Part shown: in pieces, positions 7,906 to 15,603 of the stretch | How positions within the stretch are numbered: position 1 is the first letter of the stretch | Layout: each line of letters begins with the position of its first letter | Source: Candidatus Acidiferrales bacterium | GTDB taxonomy: Bacteria > Acidobacteriota > Terriglobia > Acidiferrales > UBA7541 | Assembly: GCA_031296075.1 (NCBI GenBank) | Contig: JARLGK010000208.1 | Span: 1 to 37,725, forward strand | DNA length: 37,725 bases | Reading direction: 5' to 3' | The notes under the pieces: model-generated | Told to the model about the DNA's origin: nothing | The model's input: the letters and a program-made list of their open reading frames with translations, nothing else | Databases searched by the model: none | Program-made: the position numbers and the translations under genes

Positions 7906-9166
7906 GCTCTGGCTGATCATCAAGCGCGAATACGTCACACGGGTTAAGACCAAGGGCTTTGTGATCGGCACGGTAATTGTGCCGCTCATCGGCATTGGCT
8001 TTACTCTCCTGATCGTGTTTCTGGTAAGTCACCAATCAAGGCAGAGTCTACGCCTGGTCATCGTGGACAACGCCGGAGGTCTCGCGCCGTCGGTCGCCGC
8101 CGGCCTGCAAACGAAGATGCCCGACGGAACGGCGCGGTTCAACGTCGTCGACTCAATCAACCGGCCAGCTTCGCTCGCCGCAGCGCAGGACGATTTGCGC
8201 GCCAAGATCAATTCGGGTGCGCTCGACGCATATCTCATGCTTCCCAGCGACCTCAGCCAACCTGTCGAGCTTCACACGAAGAATCCCGGAAATTTTTCGC
8301 TGCTCGGTCAGCTCTCCGCCGCCGTGAATCAAGCGGTGGTCGAGGCGTGGCTGCGCGCCCGCGGCATCCACGTGGACAACGTGCGGGAGCTCGTCCGCAG
8401 CGCCGACTTGCAGGTCATCAAGGTCAGCAAAACGGGCGAGTCGGTTGAAAAAGGCCAGACCATCGGCGTCGCCATCGCTCTTGTGATCCTGCTGTACACC
8501 ACGCTGCTGATGTACGGCATCATCACCATGCGCTCCGTGCTGGAAGAAAAGACCACGCGCACCATGGAGGTCCTGATCTCCGCCGTGACGCCTTCCGAGC
8601 TTCTCGCCGGGAAAATTCTCGGCGTGGCCGGAGTGGCTTTCACGCAATTCCTGATATGGACGGCGTCGCTCGCGTTGCTGGGTTCCTACGGAGCCGCGAT
8701 GGCCGCCATGGGCGGGGGAAGCTCGATCCTGTCGGCGCTACACGTTCCGGCCTCGCTGCTGCTCTGTGCGCTGGTGTATTTCTTCGGCGGATACTTTCTC
8801 TACTCCTCGATGTTTGCGGCCGTGGGCGCCGCCTGCTCGAACGAACAGGACGCCGCTCAGTTGCAATGGATCGCCATGGCGCCGCTGGTCTTCACCATGG
8901 TGATTTACAGCCTGGTTCTGAACGATCCGGCGTCGCGCGTTTCGATCGTTCTTTCGGAGATTCCGTTTTTCGCGCCGGTGCTGATGCCGCTGCGCGTATC
9001 ACTCCAGACTCCGCCGGCCTGGCAGCTTGCGCTTTCGATCACCTTGCTGTTTGTTTCGATCGGCGCGGTGATCTACGGTTCCGCGAAGGTCTACCGTGTC
9101 GGCATCCTGATGTACGGCAAACGCCCCACGCTCCCCGAACTCGTCCGCTGGCTCCGTTATTCCTAG
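7898..9166 (+). CDS. ABC-2 type exporter permease (NatB-like)
   Basis: 422 aa. One N-terminal helix (about 21-44, preceded by the basic KREYVTRVKTKGF) is followed by an extracytoplasmic domain of about 150 residues. Then come five or six helices from about residue 185, including the segment RSVLEEKTTRTMEVLISAVTPSELLAGKILG, which is diagnostic of NatB/ABC-2 permeases. It forms the membrane channel with the ATPase of the preceding gene; the 8-nt overlap argues for coupled synthesis. The large extracellular loop is normal for the family. Nothing in the neighbourhood names the substrate. Confidence 0.9.
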   Translation: MHKLWLIIKREYVTRVKTKGFVIGTVIVPLIGIGFTLLIVFLVSHQSRQSLRLVIVDNAGGLAPSVAAGLQTKMPDGTARFNVVDSINRPASLAAAQDDLRAKINSGALDAYLMLPSDLSQPVELHTKNPGNFSLLGQLSAAVNQAVVEAWLRARGIHVDNVRELVRSADLQVIKVSKTGESVEKGQTIGVAIALVILLYTTLLMYGIITMRSVLEEKTTRTMEVLISAVTPSELLAGKILGVAGVAFTQFLIWTASLALLGSYGAAMAAMGGGSSILSALHVPASLLLCALVYFFGGYFLYSSMFAAVGAACSNEQDAAQLQWIAMAPLVFTMVIYSLVLNDPASRVSIVLSEIPFFAPVLMPLRVSLQTPPAWQLALSITLLFVSIGAVIYGSAKVYRVGILMYGKRPTLPELVRWLRYS

Positions 9167-9782
9167 GCTGTCAGGCCCCGCTGTGCGAGGGGGGCCGAAC
9201 TGTGTCGATTAGAAATGGCCGCTACCCTTTGTTTTCAGTTGGAAACAGGCGTTTCTAATCGCCAATGTGTCGATTAGATTTTGCGGCAGCACAGGGTACA
9301 GACGCGGGAAGACAGGCCGCGAGGAACGCCTTCGCCGATCCCGTTGACCTGCCATTCAATTTTCAAAGAGCGTCCAGCCCTCGTCAAGAGAGCGGTAACG
9401 CAGATACGACTTTCAGCGGGGCCAAAAAAGACCCCTACTCGCGCTAATTCACTTGGCGTTCGCTGTCTATTGTGGAAACGACGCAGGGATTCATTCCGCT
9501 TGTCAGGTCAACCCCCGCACCCTTCTAGAAAGACGAAGGACAGCGGCATTCTCAAAATGTCACGCATCGCTCGGATGGATAGTTCATAGGTTCGGTAGGG
9601 TGATGGCGGTCACAACTAACGGTGAGTGCTATCACCGTCGCGAAGTCGCCTTAAGGCGTAAGAACTACTCGAAGGTCGGATTCCATAAGTGTGAGGCAGG
9701 GAAGAGAACAAAGTCCCGGATCAATAGGACCCAATTCAAGCGCGGATAGTTTCATGCTTCGGCCTTCGAGGAGGAAACGGCG
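9167..9782 (+). other. long intergenic/leader region before the sortase module
   Basis: 616 bp without a convincing gene. It holds two near-identical phrases TGTGTCGATTAGA (9201-9213 and 9266-9278), with an inverted TTTCTAATCGCC between them. Nearer the gene are an inverted repeat ACGGTGA/TCACCGT (9619-9625 and 9632-9638) and a perfect 12-bp palindrome CGCCTTAAGGCG (9647-9658). These could be regulator sites or leader structure. The GAGGAGGA Shine-Dalgarno for the next gene is at 9769-9776. No confident promoter was found. Confidence 0.5.
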
Positions 9783-10454
9783 ATGAAAAGAAGCAAGGTA
9801 GTATCTCTCGCTCTTGGGCTCATCGTGTTCGCCGGAGTTGCGGTGATTCAAACCCAAGCCCAGACTTTCGAGAAGAAAACTGCGGTCACATTCAACCGAC
9901 CCGTGGCAGTGCCCGGATCAACCCTTCCTGCCGGGACTTACACGTTCACAATTCTCGATTCGTTCGGCTCGCGGAACATCGTGCAGATTTGGAACGAAGA
10001 CAAATCGAACCTGATCACCACGATTCTCGCGATTCCGAACTATCGGCTCAAACCCACTGGCGAAACGGTGATTGAGTTCAGCGAGCGGCCGGCAAACGCG
10101 CCACAGGCCGTGAAGGCATGGTTTTATCCGGGCCACGGCTACGGCATAGAGTTCGTCTATCCGAAAAAGGAAGCGATTCAGATCGCCGAGGCGGCGAATG
10201 AGGTTGTTCCCGCCGAAGCCGTCGAGCCCACTCCAAGCACGCTGAGGACAGTTCCTCTGATCGCAATCACTCCCCAAGAAACGGAAGTGGGCATTGCAGA
10301 GGCATTTCCACCCCCCGCCAAGACAGCGGAACCCGTTACGGTTGCCAAGGAATTGCCAAGGACGGCGAGCCTGACTCCGCTTATCGCGCTGCTGGGTTTC
10401 GTCAGCCTCCTCATGGGATTCGGCCTAAGGCGACTTGGATCAAAACCGGTGTAG
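9783..10454 (+). CDS. exported protein with LPRTA sortase sorting signal (probable sortase substrate)
   Basis: 223 aa. A Lys/Arg-led signal peptide (residues 1-27, ending TQAQ) is followed by a predicted beta-rich domain of about 100 aa (TFEKKTAVTFNRPVAVP to IEFVYPKKEA). Next is an acidic, Pro-rich spacer (135-190). The C-terminus is a textbook cell-wall-sorting arrangement: LPRTAS at 191-196, an 18-residue hydrophobic helix (198-215), then RR and a short basic tail (216-223). The fifth residue is Ala instead of Gly. The sortase encoded two genes downstream is the obvious processing enzyme; it would cleave within the motif and transfer the protein to a nucleophile. Strong Shine-Dalgarno GAGGAGGA. 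I do not recognise the beta domain. The substrate role is inferred from architecture and neighbourhood. Confidence 0.8.
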   Translation: MKRSKVVSLALGLIVFAGVAVIQTQAQTFEKKTAVTFNRPVAVPGSTLPAGTYTFTILDSFGSRNIVQIWNEDKSNLITTILAIPNYRLKPTGETVIEFSERPANAPQAVKAWFYPGHGYGIEFVYPKKEAIQIAEAANEVVPAEAVEPTPSTLRTVPLIAITPQETEVGIAEAFPPPAKTAEPVTVAKELPRTASLTPLIALLGFVSLLMGFGLRRLGSKPV

Positions 10455-10535
10455 TGGAAACAATTCTCGCTGTGCCGCGGGGGACAGAAACCGACTCCCG
10501 CGGCACGGGGAGAGTTGCGAACGGCGGGAGCCGAT

Positions 10536-11522
10536 ATGTCTCGGTTGTTGACCCAATGCCTTGCCGGAACGGCAGTTATCGCCATGGTGTTTTCCATGGG
10601 ACACGCAGCTCATTCTCAGGTCGGCGCAAAGCCACCTCTCTCCCAAGGATCGAATCACCCGCCCATCCTTTCTTCCAATACGGAGCTGGTGGCGCTTCCG
10701 GTGAACGTAACTGACGCGCATGGCGATTTCGTCGCGGGTCTGACGGCCGGCAGTTTCCGTGTTTCTGAAAACGGGCAGATTCAAAATATCAGTTTCTTCG
10801 AGCAGGAAGACACTCCGGTGACCGTGGGTTTGATTGTCGATCATAGTGGCAGCATGGGACGCAAGCTTCGCGAAGTGGCTGCGGCGGTGCTTGCTTTCGC
10901 TCATTCAAGCAATCCTGAAGATGAAATGTTCGTCGTCGATTTCGATGACAGCGTGTCGGTCGAACTGCTTCATGGCAAGGCTTTCACCAGCGATGCACAG
11001 GAACTCGAGCAGGCTGTCACGGCCGTATCCGCCAGCGGTCAAACCGCGCTCTACGATGCAGTCGTTGAGGGATTCATTCACTCGAAGCTGGGCCAATGGA
11101 ATAAGAAGGCTTTGATCATCGTAAGCGACGGCGGTGATAACGTCAGTCGGAACCACTTCTCGGACGTTCTGGAAATGGCGCGAAGTTCTCGCGTGGTGAT
11201 CTACGCCATTGGGTTACTGAGCGAATCTGGCCGGGAAGAGAACCCGGGAATTCTTCGGCGGCTCTGCAGCGAGACCGGCGGAGTGGCCTTCTTTCCGCCC
11301 ATGGGCGCGTCCATTGAAAAAATATCAACGCAGATAGCGCGCGATCTGCGTAAGCAGTATATGCTGGGATATGTTCCGCCAAAGAGCTCCGATGGTGACT
11401 CTTTTCGGAAAATCGATGTGAAAGTGTCCGTTCCCGGCCGGGGTAAAGTTCGGGTTAGAAGCCGGACTGGATACTCTCCCGCGATACCTCCGCCGGTACA
11501 GTCCGGGAACAACGCGCCGTGA
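10536..11522 (+). CDS. secreted VWFA-domain protein (acidobacterial VWFA-related type)
   Basis: 328 aa. A signal peptide (about 1-28, ending HAAHSQ) is followed by a short domain (SNTELVALPVNVTDAHGDFVAGL, then FRVSENGQIQNISFFEQ). This precedes a von Willebrand factor A domain starting at VTVGLIVDHSGSMG, whose metal-binding MIDAS motif is DHSGS (102-106). Further VWFA elements are SGQTALYDAVVEG and ALIIVSDGGDN. The layout matches the acidobacterial VWFA-related family (TIGR03436). It is predicted to act outside the inner membrane in divalent-cation-dependent protein binding. The ATG at 10536 has GGGAG at 10526-10530; an in-frame TTG at 10515 is the alternative. It lies between a sortase substrate and a sortase but itself ends in PAIPPPVQSGNNAP, with no sorting signal. 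Confidence 0.88.
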   Translation: MSRLLTQCLAGTAVIAMVFSMGHAAHSQVGAKPPLSQGSNHPPILSSNTELVALPVNVTDAHGDFVAGLTAGSFRVSENGQIQNISFFEQEDTPVTVGLIVDHSGSMGRKLREVAAAVLAFAHSSNPEDEMFVVDFDDSVSVELLHGKAFTSDAQELEQAVTAVSASGQTALYDAVVEGFIHSKLGQWNKKALIIVSDGGDNVSRNHFSDVLEMARSSRVVIYAIGLLSESGREENPGILRRLCSETGGVAFFPPMGASIEKISTQIARDLRKQYMLGYVPPKSSDGDSFRKIDVKVSVPGRGKVRVRSRTGYSPAIPPPVQSGNNAP

Positions 11523-11560
11523 CCGTCTTACGCCTATCAACGAGTGAATCGGGAGGATCT

Positions 11561-12130
11561 GTGCGCTGGATGGCGCGTTGGGCTTCTGGCTTGCTGCTGG
11601 TAGCCGGTGCCCTTGCTCTCGTATATGTCACCTACGTCCTTGTGAGCGCCCGATACTACCAGGTGATCGAGACGAGCAGACTCGAGCGAACGGTTGCCCA
11701 TCCGGAATCTGGGCTCGATTCGCGCGTTGTGACGGAAGGCGATGTGATTGGCGAAATCCAGGTTCCCCGCCTCAGGCTAAGTGCGATCGTGGTTCAAGGA
11801 GATTCAGACGACATTCTTCGCCGTGCGGTCGGCCACGTCCCGGAAACTGCATTGCCAGGACAATCCGGGAACGTAGCGCTCGCCGGACATCGCGATACTC
11901 TCTTTCGTCCGCTGCGCGATATCCGGGTGGGCGACACGATTACTTTGAGAACGTCCGTCGGCAATCACACGTACCAGGTGAATTCCACGGAAGTAGTGCC
12001 TCCCACCGACATAGTTGTACTTCAATCTCGGGGAATCAACGAGCTGACGTTGATTACCTGTTTTCCTTTTCACTTCATCGGCCATGCACCCAATCGTTTT
12101 ATCGTGCAGGCTCGCGAGGTGGGAGAGTAG
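11561..12130 (+). CDS. sortase (class D-like)
   Basis: 189 aa from GTG at 11561, which follows GGGAGG at 11551-11556. An in-frame GTG at 11519 overlapping the VWFA stop would add 14 residues. One N-terminal membrane anchor (about residues 8-29) is followed by the sortase beta-barrel. The catalytic triad is present: H110 in ALAGHRDT, C167 in LTLITCFPF and R179 in APNRFIV. The IGEIQVPRLRLSAIVVQG and PGQSGNVALAGHRD blocks are typical of class C/D enzymes. It is a membrane-bound cysteine transpeptidase that cleaves LPXT-type signals and joins the product to an amine. The likely client is the LPRTA protein encoded at 9783; whether the acceptor is peptidoglycan, another protein or water is unknown. 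It is the last gene of the module. Confidence 0.9.
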   Translation: MRWMARWASGLLLVAGALALVYVTYVLVSARYYQVIETSRLERTVAHPESGLDSRVVTEGDVIGEIQVPRLRLSAIVVQGDSDDILRRAVGHVPETALPGQSGNVALAGHRDTLFRPLRDIRVGDTITLRTSVGNHTYQVNSTEVVPPTDIVVLQSRGINELTLITCFPFHFIGHAPNRFIVQAREVGE

Positions 12131-12465
12131 GCAGCTAGCAGATTGTGAGAGGAATCAGGGGGAGTCAGGCGCACGCGGCCTCGAGAGATCCCTGCAAGTG
12201 ACCCATCTTCCGCTTCACATTCTCACGTCCATCCAAGAGTACTCCTGCGCGGCTCACAGCAGCGTTCATCTGAGCCATGCGTGACATTTTGAGGGTGCCG
12301 CAGCCCTTCGATTTTCCGGAAGGGTGCGGGAGGGAACGTTGCCCTTCACCGTTTCTCCTCCGGCTTCCAATTTTGGATCGGCCCAGACATGCTCGTTTCG
12401 ATCGATTTCAACCTGGCAATCTTCTCTTTTGGTTAGGGTGAGAAGGGATTCGTCGCTCTGCGTGG
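12131..12465. other. intergenic region, no gene seen
   Basis: 335 bp between the sortase and the convergent YggS gene. An imperfect hairpin (CCGCAGCCCTTC near 12300 with GAAGGGTGCGG near 12320, one bulge) lies in the middle but has no T-run on either side, so it is at best a weak terminator. Open frames here are out of phase with any recognisable protein. Confidence 0.5.
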
Positions 12466-13176
12466 CTAGCCAGCGACATTGGTGCGTGAGCCGAAGAGAG
12501 CGGTGCCGAGGCGAATCTCGGTTGCGCCCTCTTCGATGGCGACTTCGAAATCGTGGCTCATGCCCATCGAAAGGGCGGGGAAGGGCCGACCGAGGCGGCG
12601 ACTCAGACCGTCCCGGAGCTGTCGCAGCTTCCGGAAGTAAGGACGGGCGCGCTCCGGATCGTCTGAATACGGTGGAATCGCGAGCAGGCCGCGCAATTCG
12701 AGGTGCGCTAGCGCTGGAAGATCTTCGGCAAGCGCCGATAATTCTGTCTCGGCGACGCCGCTCTTTGTCGCCTCGCCGCCGAGATGCACTTCGATCAATA
12801 CCGGCAGGCGTTTACCATATTCCGCGGCCGCTGAATCCAGCTTTTGGGCCAGCGCGAGGCTGTCCACGGAGTCCACGCGATCGAAGAGTTGCGCCGCGCG
12901 CCGCGATTTATTGCTTTGCAGCTGGCCGATCAGATGCCACGTTGCGTTTAGGTCCGCAATCTTGGGCTGCTTGGCCTCAAACTCTTGCACGCGGTTCTCG
13001 CCGAACTCGCACAGGCCCGCATCGTACGCGGCACGAATCGCCTCCGCCGGAAAAGTTTTTGAAACTGCAACCAGCGTGATCTCGTCCGCACGGCGCCCGG
13101 CGCGTTCAGCGGCGCGCGCAATTCGCTCACGAACGCGCGCGAGATTCGCCGCAACCGCACTCGTTTGTTCCGGCAT
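12466..13176 (-). CDS. YggS/PROSC-family PLP-homeostasis protein
   Basis: 236 aa from ATG at 13174-13176. The fold is the alanine-racemase-like TIM barrel without the C-terminal domain. Family marks are LVAVSKTFPAEAI (PLP-binding lysine), FGENRVQEFEAK, WHLIGQLQSNKSR, VLIEVHLGGEATKSG, LRGLLAIPPYSDDPE, LSMGMSHDFEVAIEEGATEIRLGTALFG. Members bind pyridoxal 5'-phosphate and buffer the free pool and amino-acid metabolism; no catalytic reaction is established. The long upstream extension of the open frame to 13413 overlaps tmk on the other strand and is not used. It is divergent from tmk, with 75 bp between the starts. Confidence 0.93.
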   Translation of the reverse strand: MPEQTSAVAANLARVRERIARAAERAGRRADEITLVAVSKTFPAEAIRAAYDAGLCEFGENRVQEFEAKQPKIADLNATWHLIGQLQSNKSRRAAQLFDRVDSVDSLALAQKLDSAAAEYGKRLPVLIEVHLGGEATKSGVAETELSALAEDLPALAHLELRGLLAIPPYSDDPERARPYFRKLRQLRDGLSRRLGRPFPALSMGMSHDFEVAIEEGATEIRLGTALFGSRTNVAG

Positions 13177-13251
13177 GGCGGCGATTCTAGCATGCGGGCA
13201 CGAACCACTAGTCACGAGTCGGCTGCGGCTGCTAGACTGGCCATCACTTCC

Positions 13252-13953
13252 ATGCCTGCCCGCGGCAAATTCATCGTGCTCGAAGGAATCGACGGCTCCG
13301 GGAAACGTACGCAGCTCGAAGCGCTCGCCCGGGAATTCAGCCGTCGGGGAACGGCGTTCACGCAAATCAGCTTTCCCAACTATTCCGGCTTTTTCGGCAA
13401 GCTCGTGGCGCAATTTCTGAATGGCGAATTCGGCCCGCTAGCCGCGGTGGACCCGCACTTTTCCGCGCTACTCTATGCCGGCGACCGGCTGGAATCGAAG
13501 CCTGCGATCGAGTCCGCGCTCGCGTCGGGCAAGATGGTGCTTGCGGACCGCTACGTCGCTTCGAATCTGGCGCATCAAGGCGCGCGCGTGCCGCGCGAGA
13601 AGCGCGCCGAATTCCTGGCATGGCTGAAGCAGCTCGAATATGAGGTTCACGCGTTGCCGGCCGAGGACTTGGTCATCTATCTTCGCGTTCCGGTGGCCGA
13701 GGCGCACCGCCTGGTCGGCGAAAAGGGCGCGCGCGATTACACCAGCTCGCGGCGTGACTTGCAGGAAGCCGATCTGGCGCACCTCGAAGCCGCGGGTCAG
13801 GTTTATGACGAGCTGGCTCGGCAGCGAAACTGGATCACGATCGAGTGTTTCGACGTCGGGTCTGGCTCGCTCCGTGCGCCCGCGGCGATTCACGGGGAGA
13901 TTCTGACAGCCGTGGAGGCACGCATGCACTCGGCGCTTCAGGCCGGCGGGTAA
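13252..13953 (+). CDS. tmk: thymidylate kinase-like dTMP kinase
   Basis: 233 aa. P-loop EGIDGSGKRTQ (residues 9-19 region), a DRY motif in MVLADRYVASNLAHQGAR and a thymidine-kinase-like core identify a dTMP kinase, which phosphorylates dTMP to dTDP with ATP in the cytoplasm. It is slightly longer than the usual 205-215 aa, with a distinctive LID region (GEKGARDYTSSRRDLQEADL) and a C-terminal addition (FDVGSGSLRAPAAIHGE). The ATG at 13252 is chosen because it precedes the KFIVLEGIDGSGK strand at normal distance. holB follows after 30 bp, a common pairing (tmk-holB) that supports both assignments. Confidence 0.9.
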   Translation: MPARGKFIVLEGIDGSGKRTQLEALAREFSRRGTAFTQISFPNYSGFFGKLVAQFLNGEFGPLAAVDPHFSALLYAGDRLESKPAIESALASGKMVLADRYVASNLAHQGARVPREKRAEFLAWLKQLEYEVHALPAEDLVIYLRVPVAEAHRLVGEKGARDYTSSRRDLQEADLAHLEAAGQVYDELARQRNWITIECFDVGSGSLRAPAAIHGEILTAVEARMHSALQAGG

Positions 13954-13983
13954 GTAATTCAGGTAAACGACTCAGGTAAACAA

Positions 13984-15084
13984 ATGGGCTTCGACGAATT
14001 TCTCGGCAATCAACGCGTGGTCAGCGCCTTGCGCGGAATGCTCCGCCGCGAACGCGTTCCGAGCGCGCTGCTGTTCACGGGCCCGCGCGGCATCGGCAAA
14101 TACACGCTGGCGCGCATGTTCGCGCAAGCGGCCAATTGCGAGCGCCTCAAGGACGATTTCTGCGGCGAGTGCGCCACGTGTCTGCGGATCGCGCGGCTGG
14201 CCGATCCGGCGCCGCTCATCGATGCGGGCCTTGCGGAGCGCGGCGAATCCGCCGACACAGCCGCGGTCGAGCGCACGCCCCTCATTCTCGAAACGCATCC
14301 CGACGTCTGGCTGATCGTTCCGGACCCGGTGCGGCTGCGCAATCCGGTGGCCCGGCCGATGATTCGCGTGGGGCAATTGCGCGCGGTGCAGCGCGCGGCG
14401 TATTTCAAGCCGCAGGGGCGGCGGCGGTTGTTCATCCTGGATGGCGCGGATACGATGCGCTGGAACGACGCAGACCTCTTCCTCAAGATTCTCGAGGAGC
14501 CGCCCGAATCCGCCACGCTGATTCTGCTCGCGATCACGCCAGACGCGCTGCTGCCGACGATTCGCTCGCGCTGCCTCCAGTTCCACTTCGCGCCGGTGCC
14601 GGCCGAGCAGGTTGAAGTGTTTCTGAAGGACCGCTCGGACGCGAAGCCCGCGGAGCGAAAATTGGCCGCGCAGCTTTCCGCCGGCAGCCCGGGTGCGGCT
14701 CTCTCGCTCAACCTAGAGGAATCGGCGCGCCTGCGCAAAAGCGTCCTCAGCCTGCTCGATCGGGCCGTCGCCGGAGAAAAATACGGCGAACTCTTCGCGG
14801 CCACTGCTCAGCTTTCCAAGCAGGAGCACGAATCATTTGAAAACATTCTCGCGCTGTTTTATAGTGTCTTTACAGACTTGCTGGAATCCTCGGAGGGCTC
14901 CAAGAGCAGTCTCCTACGCAACCCTGACCTGCGAAGGGAAGTGGAGGCCCTGGGCAAGAAGATTAACTGGGAATGGGTTTTGCGGGCCACGCGTGGCCTG
15001 GACACCCTCGAAGGCCGAATGCGCCGGAATATCGGCCGCCAGTTGGGTCTGGATGCTCTTGTGACATCTCTCGGTGTCCGTTAA
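13984..15084 (+). CDS. holB: DNA polymerase III delta' subunit
   Basis: 366 aa. It is a clamp-loader AAA+ protein. Walker A-like GPRGIGKYTLA is at residues 34-44, and zinc-binding cysteines lie in FCGECATCLRIA. The sensor segment LFILDGADTMRWNDADLFLKILEEPPESATLILL and the SRC motif (TIRSRCLQFHF) are diagnostic of delta'/gamma. Between the zinc module and VGQLRAVQ there is a longer insert than in E. coli HolB (about residues 75-125). The C-terminal third is the collar domain. The protein helps load the sliding clamp at the replication fork. It is in a likely operon with tmk (30-bp gap). Confidence 0.9.
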   Translation: MGFDEFLGNQRVVSALRGMLRRERVPSALLFTGPRGIGKYTLARMFAQAANCERLKDDFCGECATCLRIARLADPAPLIDAGLAERGESADTAAVERTPLILETHPDVWLIVPDPVRLRNPVARPMIRVGQLRAVQRAAYFKPQGRRRLFILDGADTMRWNDADLFLKILEEPPESATLILLAITPDALLPTIRSRCLQFHFAPVPAEQVEVFLKDRSDAKPAERKLAAQLSAGSPGAALSLNLEESARLRKSVLSLLDRAVAGEKYGELFAATAQLSKQEHESFENILALFYSVFTDLLESSEGSKSSLLRNPDLRREVEALGKKINWEWVLRATRGLDTLEGRMRRNIGRQLGLDALVTSLGVR

Positions 15085-15175
15085 GGCCCCGGGCCAACCT
15101 AAGTTTGTTGCGAAAAGTTTGCAACCGATTGTCTTCCTACGCAGTCATATAAAAGCAGGAAACCGAGGAGCGCTT

Positions 15176-15529
15176 ATGGTAAACCGCAAGCTGTTTCGTC
15201 CCGCTCTTACCGATATGAAGGAATCATACGCGCCACGGCAATCGCAGCCCGCTCCGCAGGCGGCGCCTCCGCCGCGGAAGAAGCCGGCTCCGCCCGAACA
15301 AACGTTCGCGGAGAATTTTTATTATGTGAAGCAAATGCAATCGCGCACACCCGTGGCCGTCGTGTTGACCGACGGCGAGGTACTGCGCGGCACCGTGGAA
15401 TGGTACGACAGGGATTGCATCAAGCTCACTCGTTTCGGCAGCCCGAATCTGCTCATTTATAAGCACTCGATAAGATACCTCTACAAAGAAGGCGAAGACG
15501 CGGCTTTGGGCGGCACGAACGGCCAGTAG
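15176..15529 (+). CDS. hfq: Hfq-like Sm protein with Pro-rich N-terminal extension
   Basis: 117 aa from ATG at 15176 with GAGGAG at 15165-15170. The C-terminal 70 residues are an Hfq-type Sm fold: the Sm1 strand set RTPVAVVLTDGEVLRGTVEWYDRDCIKLTR and the Sm2 hallmark LIYKHSIRYLYKE (canonical Hfq has YKHAI). Before it stands a basic, Pro-rich extension of about 45 aa (KESYAPRQSQ through RKKPAPPEQ) that typical Hfq lacks. Hfq forms hexameric rings that bind sRNAs and A/U-rich mRNA. The usual N-terminal helix is replaced by FAENFYYVKQMQ. A separate promoter is possible upstream (TTGCAA at 15119 and TATAAA at 15148, 23 bp apart, spacing too long), so it may instead be read from holB. Confidence 0.82.
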   Translation: MVNRKLFRPALTDMKESYAPRQSQPAPQAAPPPRKKPAPPEQTFAENFYYVKQMQSRTPVAVVLTDGEVLRGTVEWYDRDCIKLTRFGSPNLLIYKHSIRYLYKEGEDAALGGTNGQ

Positions 15530-15603
15530 GACTCGCCTGTGCGAAATACTCGATCGCACCGCTGTGCTCGCTTAGCTTCGATCTGGCACGGGCGCCAACC
15601 AGC

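Noticed and set aside
11480-11522. Sorting signal on the VWFA protein
   Set aside because: The C-terminus has no LPXT-like motif, hydrophobic helix or basic tail.
12298-12330. Intrinsic terminator after the sortase gene
   Set aside because: The stem has a bulge and no T-run follows on either strand.
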